Origin: Nitratireductor arenosus
GTDB lineage: Bacteria > Pseudomonadota > Alphaproteobacteria > Rhizobiales > Rhizobiaceae
DNA length: 64,000 bases
Direction of reading: 5' to 3'
Assembly (NCBI RefSeq): GCF_009742725.1
Contig: NZ_WPHG01000001.1
Location: forward strand, 1,152,001 to 1,216,000
A program made the translations under genes and the position numbers. The notes under the pieces were generated by a model, which saw only the letters and a list, made by a program, of their open reading frames with translations, was not told where the DNA came from and did not search any database. Below, piece after piece: positions 44,586-53,306 of the stretch. Each line of letters begins with the position of its first letter. Position 1 is the stretch's first letter.

Positions 44586-45290
44586 ATGATCCTTGACGCG
44601 GCGCGCGCGGCGGCGGCGCAACTGTTCACCGCCGAATTCCGGCAGGTTTTCCTGAAGTCGCTCGGCCTGACGCTTCTGGCACTGGTGGCGTTGTGGTTCG
44701 GCCTGAGCGGCCTTTTCGACACGTTCGCCATGCCGTGGATCGACGAGCTGCTGCCCGGATTCCCGGCATGGGCCGGCTGGCTCGGCTTCGTGACCGCGCT
44801 GCTGTTCGGCCTCGGGCTGGCGATCGGGCTTGCGCTTCTGGTCGCCCCGGTCACCGCGCTTATCGCCGCGCTTTTCCTCGACGACGTCGCAGAGATCGTC
44901 GAGGCCGAAGACTATCCGGGCGATCCGCCCGGTCAGCCGCTGCCGGCGATGCGCGCGCTGTGGCTGTCGCTGAAATTCTTCGCCGTCGTGATCCTGGCCA
45001 ATCTGGTCGCGCTCTTGCTGCTGCTTGTTCCCGGCGTCAACATCGCCGCGTTCTTCCTGGTCAACGGCTATCTGCTCGGCCGCGAATTCTTCGAATTCGC
45101 CGCCTTGCGCTTCCGCTCCGAAGAGGACGCGCGCGCCCTGCGCCGGCGCCATGCCGGTACGGTGTTCATGGCCGGTTTGGTGATTGCGGCATTCCTCGCG
45201 GTGCCGCTCCTCAATCTTCTGACGCCGCTGTTTGCGGCGGCGATGATGGTCCACCTGCACAAGGCCCTGTCGGCACAATCCGCGCCATGA
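44586..45290 (+). CDS. CysZ/EI24-like membrane protein (sulfate transporter family)
   Basis: A 234-aa inner-membrane protein of the EI24/CysZ family with about five helices: FLKSLGLTLLALVALWFGLS, WLGFVTALLFGLGLAIGLAL, LKFFAVVILANLVALLLLLV, and VFMAGLVIAAFLAVPLLNLL. The stretch GVNIAAFFLVNGYLLGREFF is the family signature loop. E. coli CysZ takes up sulfate; that function is plausible here but the sulfur operon is 2-6 kb away and on the other strand. ATG 44586 after GGAG (44577-44580 region). Confidence 0.82.
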   Translation: MILDAARAAAAQLFTAEFRQVFLKSLGLTLLALVALWFGLSGLFDTFAMPWIDELLPGFPAWAGWLGFVTALLFGLGLAIGLALLVAPVTALIAALFLDDVAEIVEAEDYPGDPPGQPLPAMRALWLSLKFFAVVILANLVALLLLLVPGVNIAAFFLVNGYLLGREFFEFAALRFRSEEDARALRRRHAGTVFMAGLVIAAFLAVPLLNLLTPLFAAAMMVHLHKALSAQSAP

Positions 45291-45305
45291 GGCGCGGGCC
45301 CGCAG

Positions 45306-46916
45306 TCAGCCGCGCGCGGCCTGCATCATCTCGGCCGCCCGTTCCGCGATCATGATCGTCGGCGCATTGGTGTTGCCGCCGATCAGGGTCGGCATCACCG
45401 AGGCGTCGACCACTCTGAGACCGTCGACGCCGTGGACGCGCAATTGCGGATCCACCACCGCCATCGCGTCGGCGCCCATGCGGCAGGTGCCGACCGGGTG
45501 ATAGATGGTGTCGGCGCGGGCGCGGATATGCTGCATCAGTTCGGCGTCGGTTTCGCCGCCGGTGAGATAAAGCTGCTTGCGCCGATAGCGCGCCAGCGCC
45601 GGCGCGTCCAGGATGGCGCGCATCATCTTGGCGCCTTTCAAGAGCAAGGCCGCGTCGCGGTCGTCGGCGAGATAGGCCGGGTCGATCGCCGGCGGCGCCA
45701 GCGGATCGGCGCTCGCCAGGCTGACGGTGCCGCGCGAATGCGGCCGCAGCACGCAGACATGGCAGGAAAATCCGTATCCCAGATGCAGTTTACGGGCATG
45801 GTCGTCGACGACCGAGATGACGAAATGAAGCTGTAGGTCGGGCCTGGCGAGCGCCGGGTCGGATTTGATGAAGGCGCCGGCTTCGGCGAACGGGGTCGCG
45901 ATCATGCCCGACCCGTCGCGCCGCCAGCGCAGGATGTGGCGCACCAGCTGCGCCGTTCCGCGCAGACCGATGCCGAACAGGTCGGTGTCGTCCGATTTCC
46001 AGGATTGGATGAAGTCGAGATGGTCCTGCAGGTTTTTCCCGACGCCGGGCAATTCGTGCAGCGTCGCAACGCCGTGCCGGGAAAGTTCGTCCCTCGGTCC
46101 TATTCCCGACAGAAGCAGCAAATGCGGCGACCCGAACGCCCCGCCGCACAGCACGACCTCGCGCCTGGCCTCGACCAGCTCGTCGCGGCCCTTTCGACGG
46201 TAGCGCAGGCCGGTCGCCCGCTTGCCGTCGAAGACGATCCCCGTCGCGTGCGCCTTGGTGATCACGGTCAGGTTCGCCCGCTCCATCGCCGGGTGCAGAT
46301 AGGCCGCCGCCGCCGAGCAGCGCTCGCCCGTGCGCGGCCCGTCCCAGAACTGGGTGACCTGGTAGAGCCCGGCGCCTTCCTGCTCGGGGCCGTTGAAATC
46401 GTCGTTGCGGCGGATCTGGGTCTGGGCGCAGGCCTCGACGAAAGCGTGGCTGATCGCACGCGGTTCCCGCTGTTCGCCGACCTTCAGCGGGCCGTCGCCG
46501 CCATGCAGGGCGTCGCCGCCGCGCTGATTGCCCTCCGCCCGCCGGAAATAGGGCAGCACCTCGTCCCACGACCAGCCCGCGCAGCCCGCCTCGGCCCAGT
46601 CGTCATAGTCGCCGGGGTGGCCGCGCACGTAAAGCATGGCGTTGATCGCGCTCGATCCGCCAAGCGCCTTGCCGCGCGGCTGGTATCCCCGGCGGCCGGC
46701 AAGGCCCGCCTGCGGGACGGTCTCGAACGCCCAGTTGTTGAGTTTCGGTCGTCCCGGCAAAAGCGCGACCACCCCGGCCGGCGCCCGGATGAAAAGGTCG
46801 CGCCCGTCGCCGCCGGCCTCGACCAGGCACACCGAGATGGCGGGATCCTCTGAAAGCCGTGCCGCCAGGGTGGCGCCGGCCGAGCCGCCGCCGGCGATCA
46901 CATAGTCGTAAGCCAT
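45306..46916 (-). CDS. GMC-family FAD oxidoreductase (choline dehydrogenase-like)
   Basis: A 536-aa flavoprotein of the glucose-methanol-choline family. FAD-binding DYVIAGGGSAGATLAARLSE (4-23), VEAGGDGRD, GMC signature 1 YQPRGKALGGSSAINAMLYV, signature 2 GAFGSPHLLLLSGIGP, and the C-terminal active-site pair in YHPVGTCRMGAD and GGNTNAPTIMIAERAAEMM. BetA- and AlkJ-like, but without betB, betI or choline transport nearby, so the alcohol substrate is unknown. ATG 46916. Convergent with the CysZ-like gene. Confidence 0.92.
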   Translation of the reverse strand: MAYDYVIAGGGSAGATLAARLSEDPAISVCLVEAGGDGRDLFIRAPAGVVALLPGRPKLNNWAFETVPQAGLAGRRGYQPRGKALGGSSAINAMLYVRGHPGDYDDWAEAGCAGWSWDEVLPYFRRAEGNQRGGDALHGGDGPLKVGEQREPRAISHAFVEACAQTQIRRNDDFNGPEQEGAGLYQVTQFWDGPRTGERCSAAAAYLHPAMERANLTVITKAHATGIVFDGKRATGLRYRRKGRDELVEARREVVLCGGAFGSPHLLLLSGIGPRDELSRHGVATLHELPGVGKNLQDHLDFIQSWKSDDTDLFGIGLRGTAQLVRHILRWRRDGSGMIATPFAEAGAFIKSDPALARPDLQLHFVISVVDDHARKLHLGYGFSCHVCVLRPHSRGTVSLASADPLAPPAIDPAYLADDRDAALLLKGAKMMRAILDAPALARYRRKQLYLTGGETDAELMQHIRARADTIYHPVGTCRMGADAMAVVDPQLRVHGVDGLRVVDASVMPTLIGGNTNAPTIMIAERAAEMMQAARG

Positions 46917-47000
46917 GCCCGCGTCCTCCCGCGCGCCGGTTTCCCGGCTTTGAAGGATATGAGCAAGTCGGTGGCGCGCTGTAAAGCGGGCGCGCGGCGG

Positions 47001-47540
47001 TTACGAGGCCGCCGGCAGGCGCCGCCAGGCATAACCGGCCGCGACCGGTGCGCCCTTTGCCGCCGGCTGGTAGTGCACGGGCAGCCCGCCGACGCGACCG
47101 GCTTCAAGCCGCGCCAGCGCGGTCGGGTGCGAGACCTCGAATTCGTCGAAGCCGGTGCGCAGCATCAGGGCGATCTGGTCGATCAGCACCTGCCCCGTCG
47201 CCCGCAGCCGCCCGCGATAGCCATGGCGCTGCCGCAGCAGCGCGGCCTTCGAATAGGAGCGGCCGTCGGCGAAGCCGGGAAAGGCGAGCGCGACGAGGGG
47301 AATGTCGGCAAGCATGTCGACGATCGCGGCGATGTCGTCGCCGGGGGCGAGCGCGACGCCGAGGCGGCCGCTTTCGGCCCGGCGCGTGGTCGCATCCAGC
47401 GCCAGCCACGCCGCCAGCGGCAGGATCACGCTGTCATTGCCGGCAAGCGCCTCGGCGCTGTCCGAATGGCGCCAGAAATCGTCGCGAAACCCGTCCGGTG
47501 TCCACAGCCGGCAATTGGAAGCGGATGCCTGGTCGTTCAT
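47001..47540 (-). CDS. DUF934 protein of the sulfur-assimilation operon
   Basis: A 179-aa protein of the DUF934 family, always linked with cysI/cysH in alpha- and betaproteobacteria. Visible: LPLAAWLALDATTRRAESGR, GVALAPGDDIAAIVDMLADI, PLVALAFPGFADGRSYSKA and LRQRHGYRGRLRATGQVLID. Molecular function unknown; probably an accessory to sulfite reduction. Starts 2 bp after the cysH stop; last gene of the operon. Confidence 0.9.
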   Translation of the reverse strand: MNDQASASNCRLWTPDGFRDDFWRHSDSAEALAGNDSVILPLAAWLALDATTRRAESGRLGVALAPGDDIAAIVDMLADIPLVALAFPGFADGRSYSKAALLRQRHGYRGRLRATGQVLIDQIALMLRTGFDEFEVSHPTALARLEAGRVGGLPVHYQPAAKGAPVAAGYAWRRLPAAS

Positions 47541-47542
47541 TC

Positions 47543-48301
47543 TCAGCCTCGAAATCGGGGATCGGCGGCGCCGGAAGCCGCGCTCATGCCGGGAAGGTGA
47601 ATGCCGCATTCGGTCTTGGCCGAACCGGCCCAACGCCCGCTGCGCGCGTCCTCGCCGGGTTTGACCGGCTGCGTGCACGGGAAACAGCCGATCGACAGAT
47701 AGCCATAGGCGATGAGCGGGTTTTCGCGCAGGTCGTTGGCGCGCATATAGGCGGCGAGATCATGCGTGGTCCACGACGCGAGCGGGTTGATGCGGATCCG
47801 CGTTCCCACCGCTTCGAACACCGGCAGACCGGCGCGCGAGCTTGCCTGGAAGCGCTTGCGCCCGGTCAGCCAGGCCGCAAATGGCGCAACGGCGCGGGCC
47901 ATCGGTTCGACCTTGCGGATGTCGCAGCAGGCATCCGTGTCGCGCCGGTGCAGCGTGCCGTCCGGATCGCGCGCCGCAAGCAGATCGTCGCGCGGCGTGA
48001 TCACCCTGAGATCGGCGAGACCGAGATCGTCGGCCAGCAGGTCGCGATAAGCGATCGTCTCGGAAAAATGCTTGCCGGTATCGAGAAACAGCACCGGCAC
48101 GGTCGGATCGACCGCCGCCAGCATGTGCAAAAGCACCGCCGAATCGGCGCCGAAGGAGGAGACCGCCGCGATCTCGCCGGCAAAAAGCTGGTGCGCCGCC
48201 TTCTCCACGACCGCGATCGGCGCAAGCCCACCATGGTGTGCCTCGAGCTCGGCGGCGAGGGCGCGCGCCTCGGCCTCAGGCCGCCCTGGCTTCGCGACCA
48301 T
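47543..48301 (-). CDS. cysH: Phosphoadenylyl-/adenylyl-sulfate reductase, Fe-S type
   Basis: Reduces activated sulfate to sulfite with thioredoxin. The 252-aa product shows AVSSFGADSAVLLHMLAAVD (PP-loop), LFLDTGKHFSETI, the cysteine pairs DACCDIRKVEP and IGCFPCTQPVKPGEDARSGR, and the C-terminal active Cys in TECGIHLP. The CC...CxxC set binds a 4Fe-4S cluster, which usually means preference for APS rather than PAPS. ATG 48301 lies inside the cysI 3' end (26-bp overlap). Confidence 0.94.
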   Translation of the reverse strand: MVAKPGRPEAEARALAAELEAHHGGLAPIAVVEKAAHQLFAGEIAAVSSFGADSAVLLHMLAAVDPTVPVLFLDTGKHFSETIAYRDLLADDLGLADLRVITPRDDLLAARDPDGTLHRRDTDACCDIRKVEPMARAVAPFAAWLTGRKRFQASSRAGLPVFEAVGTRIRINPLASWTTHDLAAYMRANDLRENPLIAYGYLSIGCFPCTQPVKPGEDARSGRWAGSAKTECGIHLPGMSAASGAADPRFRG

Positions 48302-49946
48302 AAAGCGCCTCCTTGAACGGCGCCGGCCCGACCCGGCGATAGGCGTCGATGAAGCGTTCGGACGGGTCGTTGCGCAGGCCGAGATAGGTCTCGACCACCG
48401 TTTCGACGGCGTCGGTGATCGCGTCGGGCGCGAAGCCGCGGCCGACGATCTCGCCGATCGAGCTCGTCTCGTCGCCCGAGCCTCCGAGCGTGATTTGGTA
48501 AAGCTCGCTGCCCTTCTTCTCGACCCCCAGAATGCCGATATGGCCGACATGGTGGTGGCCGCAGGCATTGATGCAGCCGGAGATCTTCAGCTTCAGCTCG
48601 CCGATCTCGCGCTGCCGCTCCAGCGAGGCGAAACGGCGCGAAATCTCCTGCGCGACCGGGATCGAGCGCGCATTGGCGAGCGCGCAATAGTCGAGCCCGG
48701 GGCAGGCGATGATGTCGCTGATCAAATTGGAGTTCGCCGTCGCCAGGCCGGTCTCCACCAGCCGGTCGTAGACGGCTTTCAGGTCGGCGCGCGCAACATG
48801 CGGCAGCACCAGATTCTGTTCGTGGCTCACCCGGATCTCGTCGAAACCGTATTGCTCGGCGAGGGCGGCGACGGCCTCCATCTGCTGGTCGGTGGCGTCG
48901 CCCGGCGCCTCGCCGATGGCTTTCAGCGAAATCGTCACCGCCGCGTAGTCGGCGTGTTTGTGGGTGGTTACGTTCTGGCCCAGCCAGTCGGCGAAATCCT
49001 TCGAATCCAGCCGCGCCAGGCGCACGGCGTCGTCGCCCTCGGGGCGCGGCGTCAGCGGCGGCGGCGCGAAATAGGTTTCGATGGCGCGGATGTCTTTATC
49101 CGGCAGTTTGAGTTCGCCATCGCGCAGCGCGGCGAATTCCGCTTCGATCTGTTTGGTCAGTTCCTCCGTGCCGGTCTCGTGCACGAGGATCTTGATGCGC
49201 GCCTTGAATTTGTTGTCGCGACGGCCGTGAAGATTGTAAACGCGCACGATCGCCGTCGTATAGGACAGCAGATCCTCCTCGGGCAGGAAGTCGCGGATTT
49301 TTTTGGCGATCATCGGCGTGCGGCCCTGACCGCCGCCGACATAGACGGCGAACCCGAGCCGGCCATCCGCATCCTTCTTCAGATGCAGGCCGATATCGTG
49401 CACCTGGATCGCGGCGCGGTCGCGTCCGGCACCGGTCACCGCGATCTTGAATTTGCGTGGCAGATAGGAAAATTCCGGGTGCACCGATGACCATTGCCTG
49501 AGGATCTCGGCATAGGGGCGCGGGTCGGCGACCTCGTCGGCGGCGGCGCCGGCGAAATGATCGGCCGTGACGTTACGGATGCAGTTGCCGGACGTCTGGA
49601 TGGCGTGCATCTCCACGCTCGCCAGTTCTTCCAGGATCGCGGGAATGTCCGACAGGGCGGGCCAGTTGAACTGGATGTTCTGCCGTGTGGTGAAATGGCC
49701 ATAGCCCTTGTCGTAGGTGCGCGCGACATGGGCCAGCTTGCGCATCTGGCGGCCGTTCAAGGTGCCGTAAGGCACCGCGATGCGCAGCATATAGGCATGA
49801 AGCTGCAGGTAGACGCCGTTCATCAGCCTGAGCGGCTTGAACTGGTCCTCGGTGATCTCGCCGGCCAGCCGGCGCTCGACCTGGTCGCTGAACTGGGCCA
49901 CGCGGGCATTCACGAAACTGCGGTCGAATTCGTCGTAGCGATACAT
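48276..49946 (-). CDS. cysI: Sulfite reductase hemoprotein (nitrite/sulfite reductase family)
   Basis: Six-electron reduction of sulfite to sulfide with siroheme and a 4Fe-4S cluster. The 556-aa product has the duplicated ferredoxin-like halves (GYGHFTTRQNIQFNWP; HEQNLVLPHV), TSGNCIRNVTADHFAGAA, and cluster ligands CPGLDYC (Cx5C) and CINACGHHH (Cx3C). Electron donor is probably ferredoxin, since no cysJ is present. Overlaps cysH. Confidence 0.93.
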   Translation of the reverse strand: MYRYDEFDRSFVNARVAQFSDQVERRLAGEITEDQFKPLRLMNGVYLQLHAYMLRIAVPYGTLNGRQMRKLAHVARTYDKGYGHFTTRQNIQFNWPALSDIPAILEELASVEMHAIQTSGNCIRNVTADHFAGAAADEVADPRPYAEILRQWSSVHPEFSYLPRKFKIAVTGAGRDRAAIQVHDIGLHLKKDADGRLGFAVYVGGGQGRTPMIAKKIRDFLPEEDLLSYTTAIVRVYNLHGRRDNKFKARIKILVHETGTEELTKQIEAEFAALRDGELKLPDKDIRAIETYFAPPPLTPRPEGDDAVRLARLDSKDFADWLGQNVTTHKHADYAAVTISLKAIGEAPGDATDQQMEAVAALAEQYGFDEIRVSHEQNLVLPHVARADLKAVYDRLVETGLATANSNLISDIIACPGLDYCALANARSIPVAQEISRRFASLERQREIGELKLKISGCINACGHHHVGHIGILGVEKKGSELYQITLGGSGDETSSIGEIVGRGFAPDAITDAVETVVETYLGLRNDPSERFIDAYRRVGPAPFKEALYGREARAA

Positions 49947-49979
49947 GGCTTCGGTTCTCGTTGGCCGGCGCGACCCGCC

Positions 49980-50288
49980 TCAGGCGGCGCGCGAAATTGC
50001 CGGGCGGGCCTGCTTGCCCAGATCGTTGCGGTTGGTCGGGCCGGCGGCGCGGATGCGTTCGCGCAGCCTTTTCGGCAGGATCTGCCCGTCGGCGAGTTCG
50101 ACGTCGATCAGTTCGACATCGACCACCTGGTTGTTTTCGAACGCCTCTGCGCCGATGCGCTTGAGCGCGGTCACGGTCTCGTCGTCGACAGCGATCGCGG
50201 CGCCGGCGAGCGCCTCGTTCCAGTGTCCGTTGGTTCCGAACCAAACGGCTTCGCCGTCATGCAGGCGGTTGGCGGTCAAGATCTTCAT
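49980..50288 (-). CDS. DUF2849 protein of the sulfur-assimilation operon
   Basis: A 102-aa protein, MKILTANRLHDGEAVWFGTN followed by GHWNEALAGAAIAVDDE, matching the DUF2849 family that sits between cysG and cysI in many alphaproteobacteria. Function unknown; possibly an Fe-S or siroheme insertion accessory. The start is ATG 50288, 23 bp after cysG. It has no Cys residues, so it does not itself bind a cluster by cysteine. Confidence 0.9.
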   Translation of the reverse strand: MKILTANRLHDGEAVWFGTNGHWNEALAGAAIAVDDETVTALKRIGAEAFENNQVVDVELIDVELADGQILPKRLRERIRAAGPTNRNDLGKQARPAISRAA

Positions 50289-50310
50289 GGCTGGGTCCCG
50301 ATCATGTGCA

Positions 50311-51738
50311 TTACGCGGCAAGCGCCGTCGCCGCGGCGGCTGCGAGCGGCTGCGAGCGGTCGAAATTGGCGCCGGCGACGGCATCGCCGATAATCGTCAT
50401 CACCGGTCCGGCCAGTTCCTCGCGTCGCTGAAGCGCCGGCAGGTCGGCGAGCGTGCCGTGGAAAAGCCGGCGGCCGGGCAGGCTGGCGTTTTCGACCACC
50501 GCCACTGCGGTCTCCGGCGACAGTCCGGCCTCGATCAGGCGTCCGGCCACCTCCGCGGCCACGGAGCGGCCCATATAGACGGCGACCGTCGCCCCGCCGA
50601 TGGCAAGCCGCGCCCAGTCCGGCAGGGTCGATCCCTTGAGGTCGTGGCCGGTGGTGAACACCATCGACGACGACACGCCGCGCAGCGTCAAAGGCAGTTC
50701 GAAATCGGCCGCCGCGGCGAAGGCGGCGGTCACGCCCGGCACGATCTCGTAGGCGATGCCGGCGTCGCGCAGCGCCCACATTTCCTCGCCGGCCCGGCCG
50801 AAGATCAGCGGGTCGCCGCTTTTCAGCCTGACGACGCGTTTGCCTGCCGCGGCGAGCTCGACCAGCAGCGCGTTGATCTCGCCCTGCGCCTTGGAATGGC
50901 AGCCCTTGCGCTTGCCGACCGCGATCCGCTCGGCGTCGCGGCGCCCCATCTCCACGATCGGCTGCGGCACCAGCGCATCGAACAGGATCACGTCGGCCTG
51001 CATCAACAGGCGTTGCGCGCGCAGCGTCAACAGGTCTTCGGCGCCCGGCCCGGCACCGATCAAGGCGACATGGCCGCGTACCGGCGCCGCCTGTCCGAGC
51101 AGGCGCTCGGCCGCCGCGCGCGCTTCCGAGATGTCGCCGATCTCCATCAGCCTGGCCGGCTCGCCGTCGAAAAAATCGGTCCAAAAGCGCCGGCGCGCGC
51201 TGCCGCGCGGCACCAGCCGGTCGACCGTCTCGCGCAGCCCGGCCGCAAGCCCGGCCAGCGGTCCAAGTGCGGGCGAAAGCATCCGCTCGATCCGGGCGCG
51301 GATGATTTGCGCCAGCACCGGGCCGGCGCCTTCGGTGCCGATCGCTACGGTGACCGGGGCGCGGTTGACGATTGCGGGCGTCAGGAAGTCGCAAAGCTGC
51401 GGCCGGTCGACGGCGTTGGCGGGAATGTTGCGCGCCCGGGCGTCGGCGATCACCCGTGCGTCCTGCGCTTCTTCGCCGGTGGCGGCAAACACCAGCACGG
51501 CGCCGTCGATCTGCGCCGCCTCGTAGGGCGCGCGCAGCAGCTCCGCGCCCTGCTCGGCGGCGAAGGCGGCGAGCACCGGCACGGGGGCGTCGGCGACGAT
51601 GCGGATCGCGGTGTCGCATTGCGCGACCAGCCGGGCCTTGGCGAGCGCTTCCTCGCCGCCGCCGACAATCACGACGGTCCGGTCCTTGACCCGCATGAAC
51701 ACGGGAAAAGTGTTGAGCTTGCCGGCATACGCAGCCAT
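50311..51738 (-). CDS. cysG: Siroheme synthase (trifunctional)
   Basis: Makes siroheme for CysI from uroporphyrinogen III. The 475-aa fusion has the N-terminal dehydrogenase/ferrochelatase half (VVIVGGGEEALAKARLVAQC; GTEGAGPVLAQIIRARIERM) and a C-terminal SUMT methyltransferase half from about residue 215 (VALIGAGPGAEDLLTLRAQR, FDALVPQPIVE, VRLKSGDPLIFGRAGEE, EIVPGVTAAFAAAA). ATG 51738 follows GGAGA; TTG 51747 is an alternative. First gene of the operon. Confidence 0.95.
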   Translation of the reverse strand: MAAYAGKLNTFPVFMRVKDRTVVIVGGGEEALAKARLVAQCDTAIRIVADAPVPVLAAFAAEQGAELLRAPYEAAQIDGAVLVFAATGEEAQDARVIADARARNIPANAVDRPQLCDFLTPAIVNRAPVTVAIGTEGAGPVLAQIIRARIERMLSPALGPLAGLAAGLRETVDRLVPRGSARRRFWTDFFDGEPARLMEIGDISEARAAAERLLGQAAPVRGHVALIGAGPGAEDLLTLRAQRLLMQADVILFDALVPQPIVEMGRRDAERIAVGKRKGCHSKAQGEINALLVELAAAGKRVVRLKSGDPLIFGRAGEEMWALRDAGIAYEIVPGVTAAFAAAADFELPLTLRGVSSSMVFTTGHDLKGSTLPDWARLAIGGATVAVYMGRSVAAEVAGRLIEAGLSPETAVAVVENASLPGRRLFHGTLADLPALQRREELAGPVMTIIGDAVAGANFDRSQPLAAAAATALAA

Positions 51739-51807
51739 TACGGCCAATCTCCATTTGGGTTATCGCAATTCTCCGCCCGTCGGCACCAAATCAGAAGAAA
51801 TGGGCTC

Positions 51808-51840
51808 GCGCGCCCCGCCATGGCGCGCAATCGCTTTTTT
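51808..51840 (+). other. Hairpin plus T6 in the leader region of cysG
   Basis: GCGCGCC-CCGCCAT-GGCGCGC (7-bp perfect stem), then AATCGC and TTTTTT on the plus strand. No plus-strand gene precedes it, so it either ends an unannotated short transcript or forms a stem in the cysG leader. Confidence 0.4.
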
Positions 51841-51858
51841 ACGACCGTGGCTGGCTGC

Positions 51859-51871
51859 GGAATAAAATTCC
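51859..51871. promoter_or_regulatory. Palindrome GGAAT-AAA-ATTCC upstream of the sulfur operon
   Basis: A 5-bp perfect inverted repeat with AT-rich centre, about 120 bp upstream of cysG and in the divergent gap with the host-attachment gene. On the minus strand it holds TTTTATT, like a -10. It resembles Rrf2-family operators in form only. Confidence 0.35.
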
Positions 51872-52012
51872 CCGAAATGCGGGACGAGACTGCCCTATCG
51901 GGAACGTGATGCTTCGCGATACGTTGTGCTCGGCCGGAAGCAATTGCGATCGCGGCCTTTTCGGACGGCGGTTCGGCTGCAAATGCCCTCGACCAAGCAA
52001 CAGGAGATTTCG

Positions 52013-52462
52013 ATGACCCTCACGAAACTGCAACGCGGAACCTGGGTGCTGGTGGCGGACGGCGAAAAGGCACTGTTCCTATGCAATGAGGGCACGGCTT
52101 TCGAGCCGGCGCTGGTGGTGGTCGACGAGGCCCGGCAGGACAATCCGGCCACCCGCGACCAGGGCACGGACCGGCCGGGGCGGTTCAATGACGGGCCGAA
52201 CCGGCATCGCAGCGCAGTCGCCGACACCGATTGGCACCGTATCGCCAAGGAGCGTTTCGCCGACGAGATTGCGGACAAGCTTTACCGGCTGGCACAGAAG
52301 GACGCGTTCAAGCGGATCGTCCTGGTCGCGCAGCCGCACGTGCTGGGCGAAATTCGCAAGAGCTTGCACAAGGACGTCAGCGCCCGCGTCACGGCGGAGG
52401 TGGCCAAAACGCTTACCAACCACGCGCTCGACGACATCGAGAAGGTGCTGATGGAGGACTGA
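52013..52462 (+). CDS. Host attachment family protein (AtsE-like)
   Basis: A 149-aa protein of the family named after an Agrobacterium attachment locus. Motifs: GTWVLVADGEKALFLCNEGT, then ATRDQGTDRPGRFNDGPNRH and FADEIADKLYRLAQKDAFKR, IVLVAQPHVLGEIRKSLHKD. It resembles eRF1-domain/Rossmann-like baeRF modules and probably acts in the cytosol on RNA or ribosomes rather than as an adhesin, but this is not established. ATG 52013 follows AGGAG by six bases. Divergent from cysG; convergent with the alpha/beta hydrolase 4 bp away. Confidence 0.87.
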   Translation: MTLTKLQRGTWVLVADGEKALFLCNEGTAFEPALVVVDEARQDNPATRDQGTDRPGRFNDGPNRHRSAVADTDWHRIAKERFADEIADKLYRLAQKDAFKRIVLVAQPHVLGEIRKSLHKDVSARVTAEVAKTLTNHALDDIEKVLMED

Positions 52463-52466
52463 ACGG

Positions 52467-53306
52467 CTACCCGGCGAGGAAATCGCGCAACAGCGCGATT
52501 TCGCGCTCGCTTGCCAGGGTCGGGGCGTGGCCGCAATCGGCGAAGGTGACGAGTTCGGGCGCCGGACCGCGCCGGGTCATCGTCTCGGCCACCTCCGGCG
52601 ACAGCACGTCGGAGGCTTCGCCGCGCAGAAGCAGGGTTTTGGCGGTGACCGCGTCGTATTTGTCCCACACGTCGAGGTCGCCCTTGTGCAGGGTGAACTG
52701 GGTGACGATCGCCGGGTCGTAATGCACGGTCACCTTGCCGTCGTCGGTGCGGCGCATCGAGGTATCGGCCATGCGCCGCCAGAAGGCGTCCGTGTTGCGG
52801 CCGAAGGGCGCATAGTTGGTCCGCAGCCAGGCCTCGAGCTCGCCGACCGTGTCGTAAACCGGCGGGTTGCCGACATAGGAGACGATCCGGCCGCTGCCGG
52901 CCTGCGGAATGTCGGGGCCGATATCGTTGATGACCAGGTGGCTCATGCGCTCCTTCAGCGCGCCGGCCGCCAGCGTCACGCCGATCAGCCCGCCCATCGA
53001 CGTGCCGACCCAGCGCAGCCTGTCGATTTGGTAGTGGTCGAGCATGGCAAGCGCGGTCTCGCCGAAGCTCTTGTAGGAATAGTCGGCGCCGCCCGGCCGC
53101 GACCAGCTCGACAGCCCGCGCCCGAGCGTGTCCGGACACAGCACGAAATAGCTGTCGCTCAGCGCTTCGGCGGCCTCGTCGAAATCGCGGCCCGTGCGGG
53201 CCAGCCCGTGCCACATGACGAGCGCCGGCCGGCCGGGATCGCCCCATTCGCTCACATGCAGTTCGTGGCCGCCGGCGGCGACGTAGGTCGAGCGGGGGCT
53301 GGTCAT
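52467..53306 (-). CDS. Alpha/beta hydrolase at the end of the Liv-type operon
   Basis: A 279-aa alpha/beta hydrolase. Oxyanion-region HGLARTGRDFDEAAEALSDS, nucleophile elbow WVGTSMGGLIGVTLA (Ser), acid in LLLRGEASDVLSPE, His in ADCGHAPTLAS. The start overlaps the livM stop (ATGA), so it belongs to the import operon. Possible role: hydrolysing an imported ester or a ring-cleavage product. The CoA ligase at the other end of the operon suggests that an acid is released and activated. Confidence 0.87.
   Translation of the reverse strand: MTSPRSTYVAAGGHELHVSEWGDPGRPALVMWHGLARTGRDFDEAAEALSDSYFVLCPDTLGRGLSSWSRPGGADYSYKSFGETALAMLDHYQIDRLRWVGTSMGGLIGVTLAAGALKERMSHLVINDIGPDIPQAGSGRIVSYVGNPPVYDTVGELEAWLRTNYAPFGRNTDAFWRRMADTSMRRTDDGKVTVHYDPAIVTQFTLHKGDLDVWDKYDAVTAKTLLLRGEASDVLSPEVAETMTRRGPAPELVTFADCGHAPTLASEREIALLRDFLAG

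Noticed and set aside
52013-52462. Host attachment protein as evidence for a phage or pathogenicity island
   Set aside because: The name comes from an old Agrobacterium annotation; the family is widespread in free-living alphaproteobacteria and no phage gene is near.
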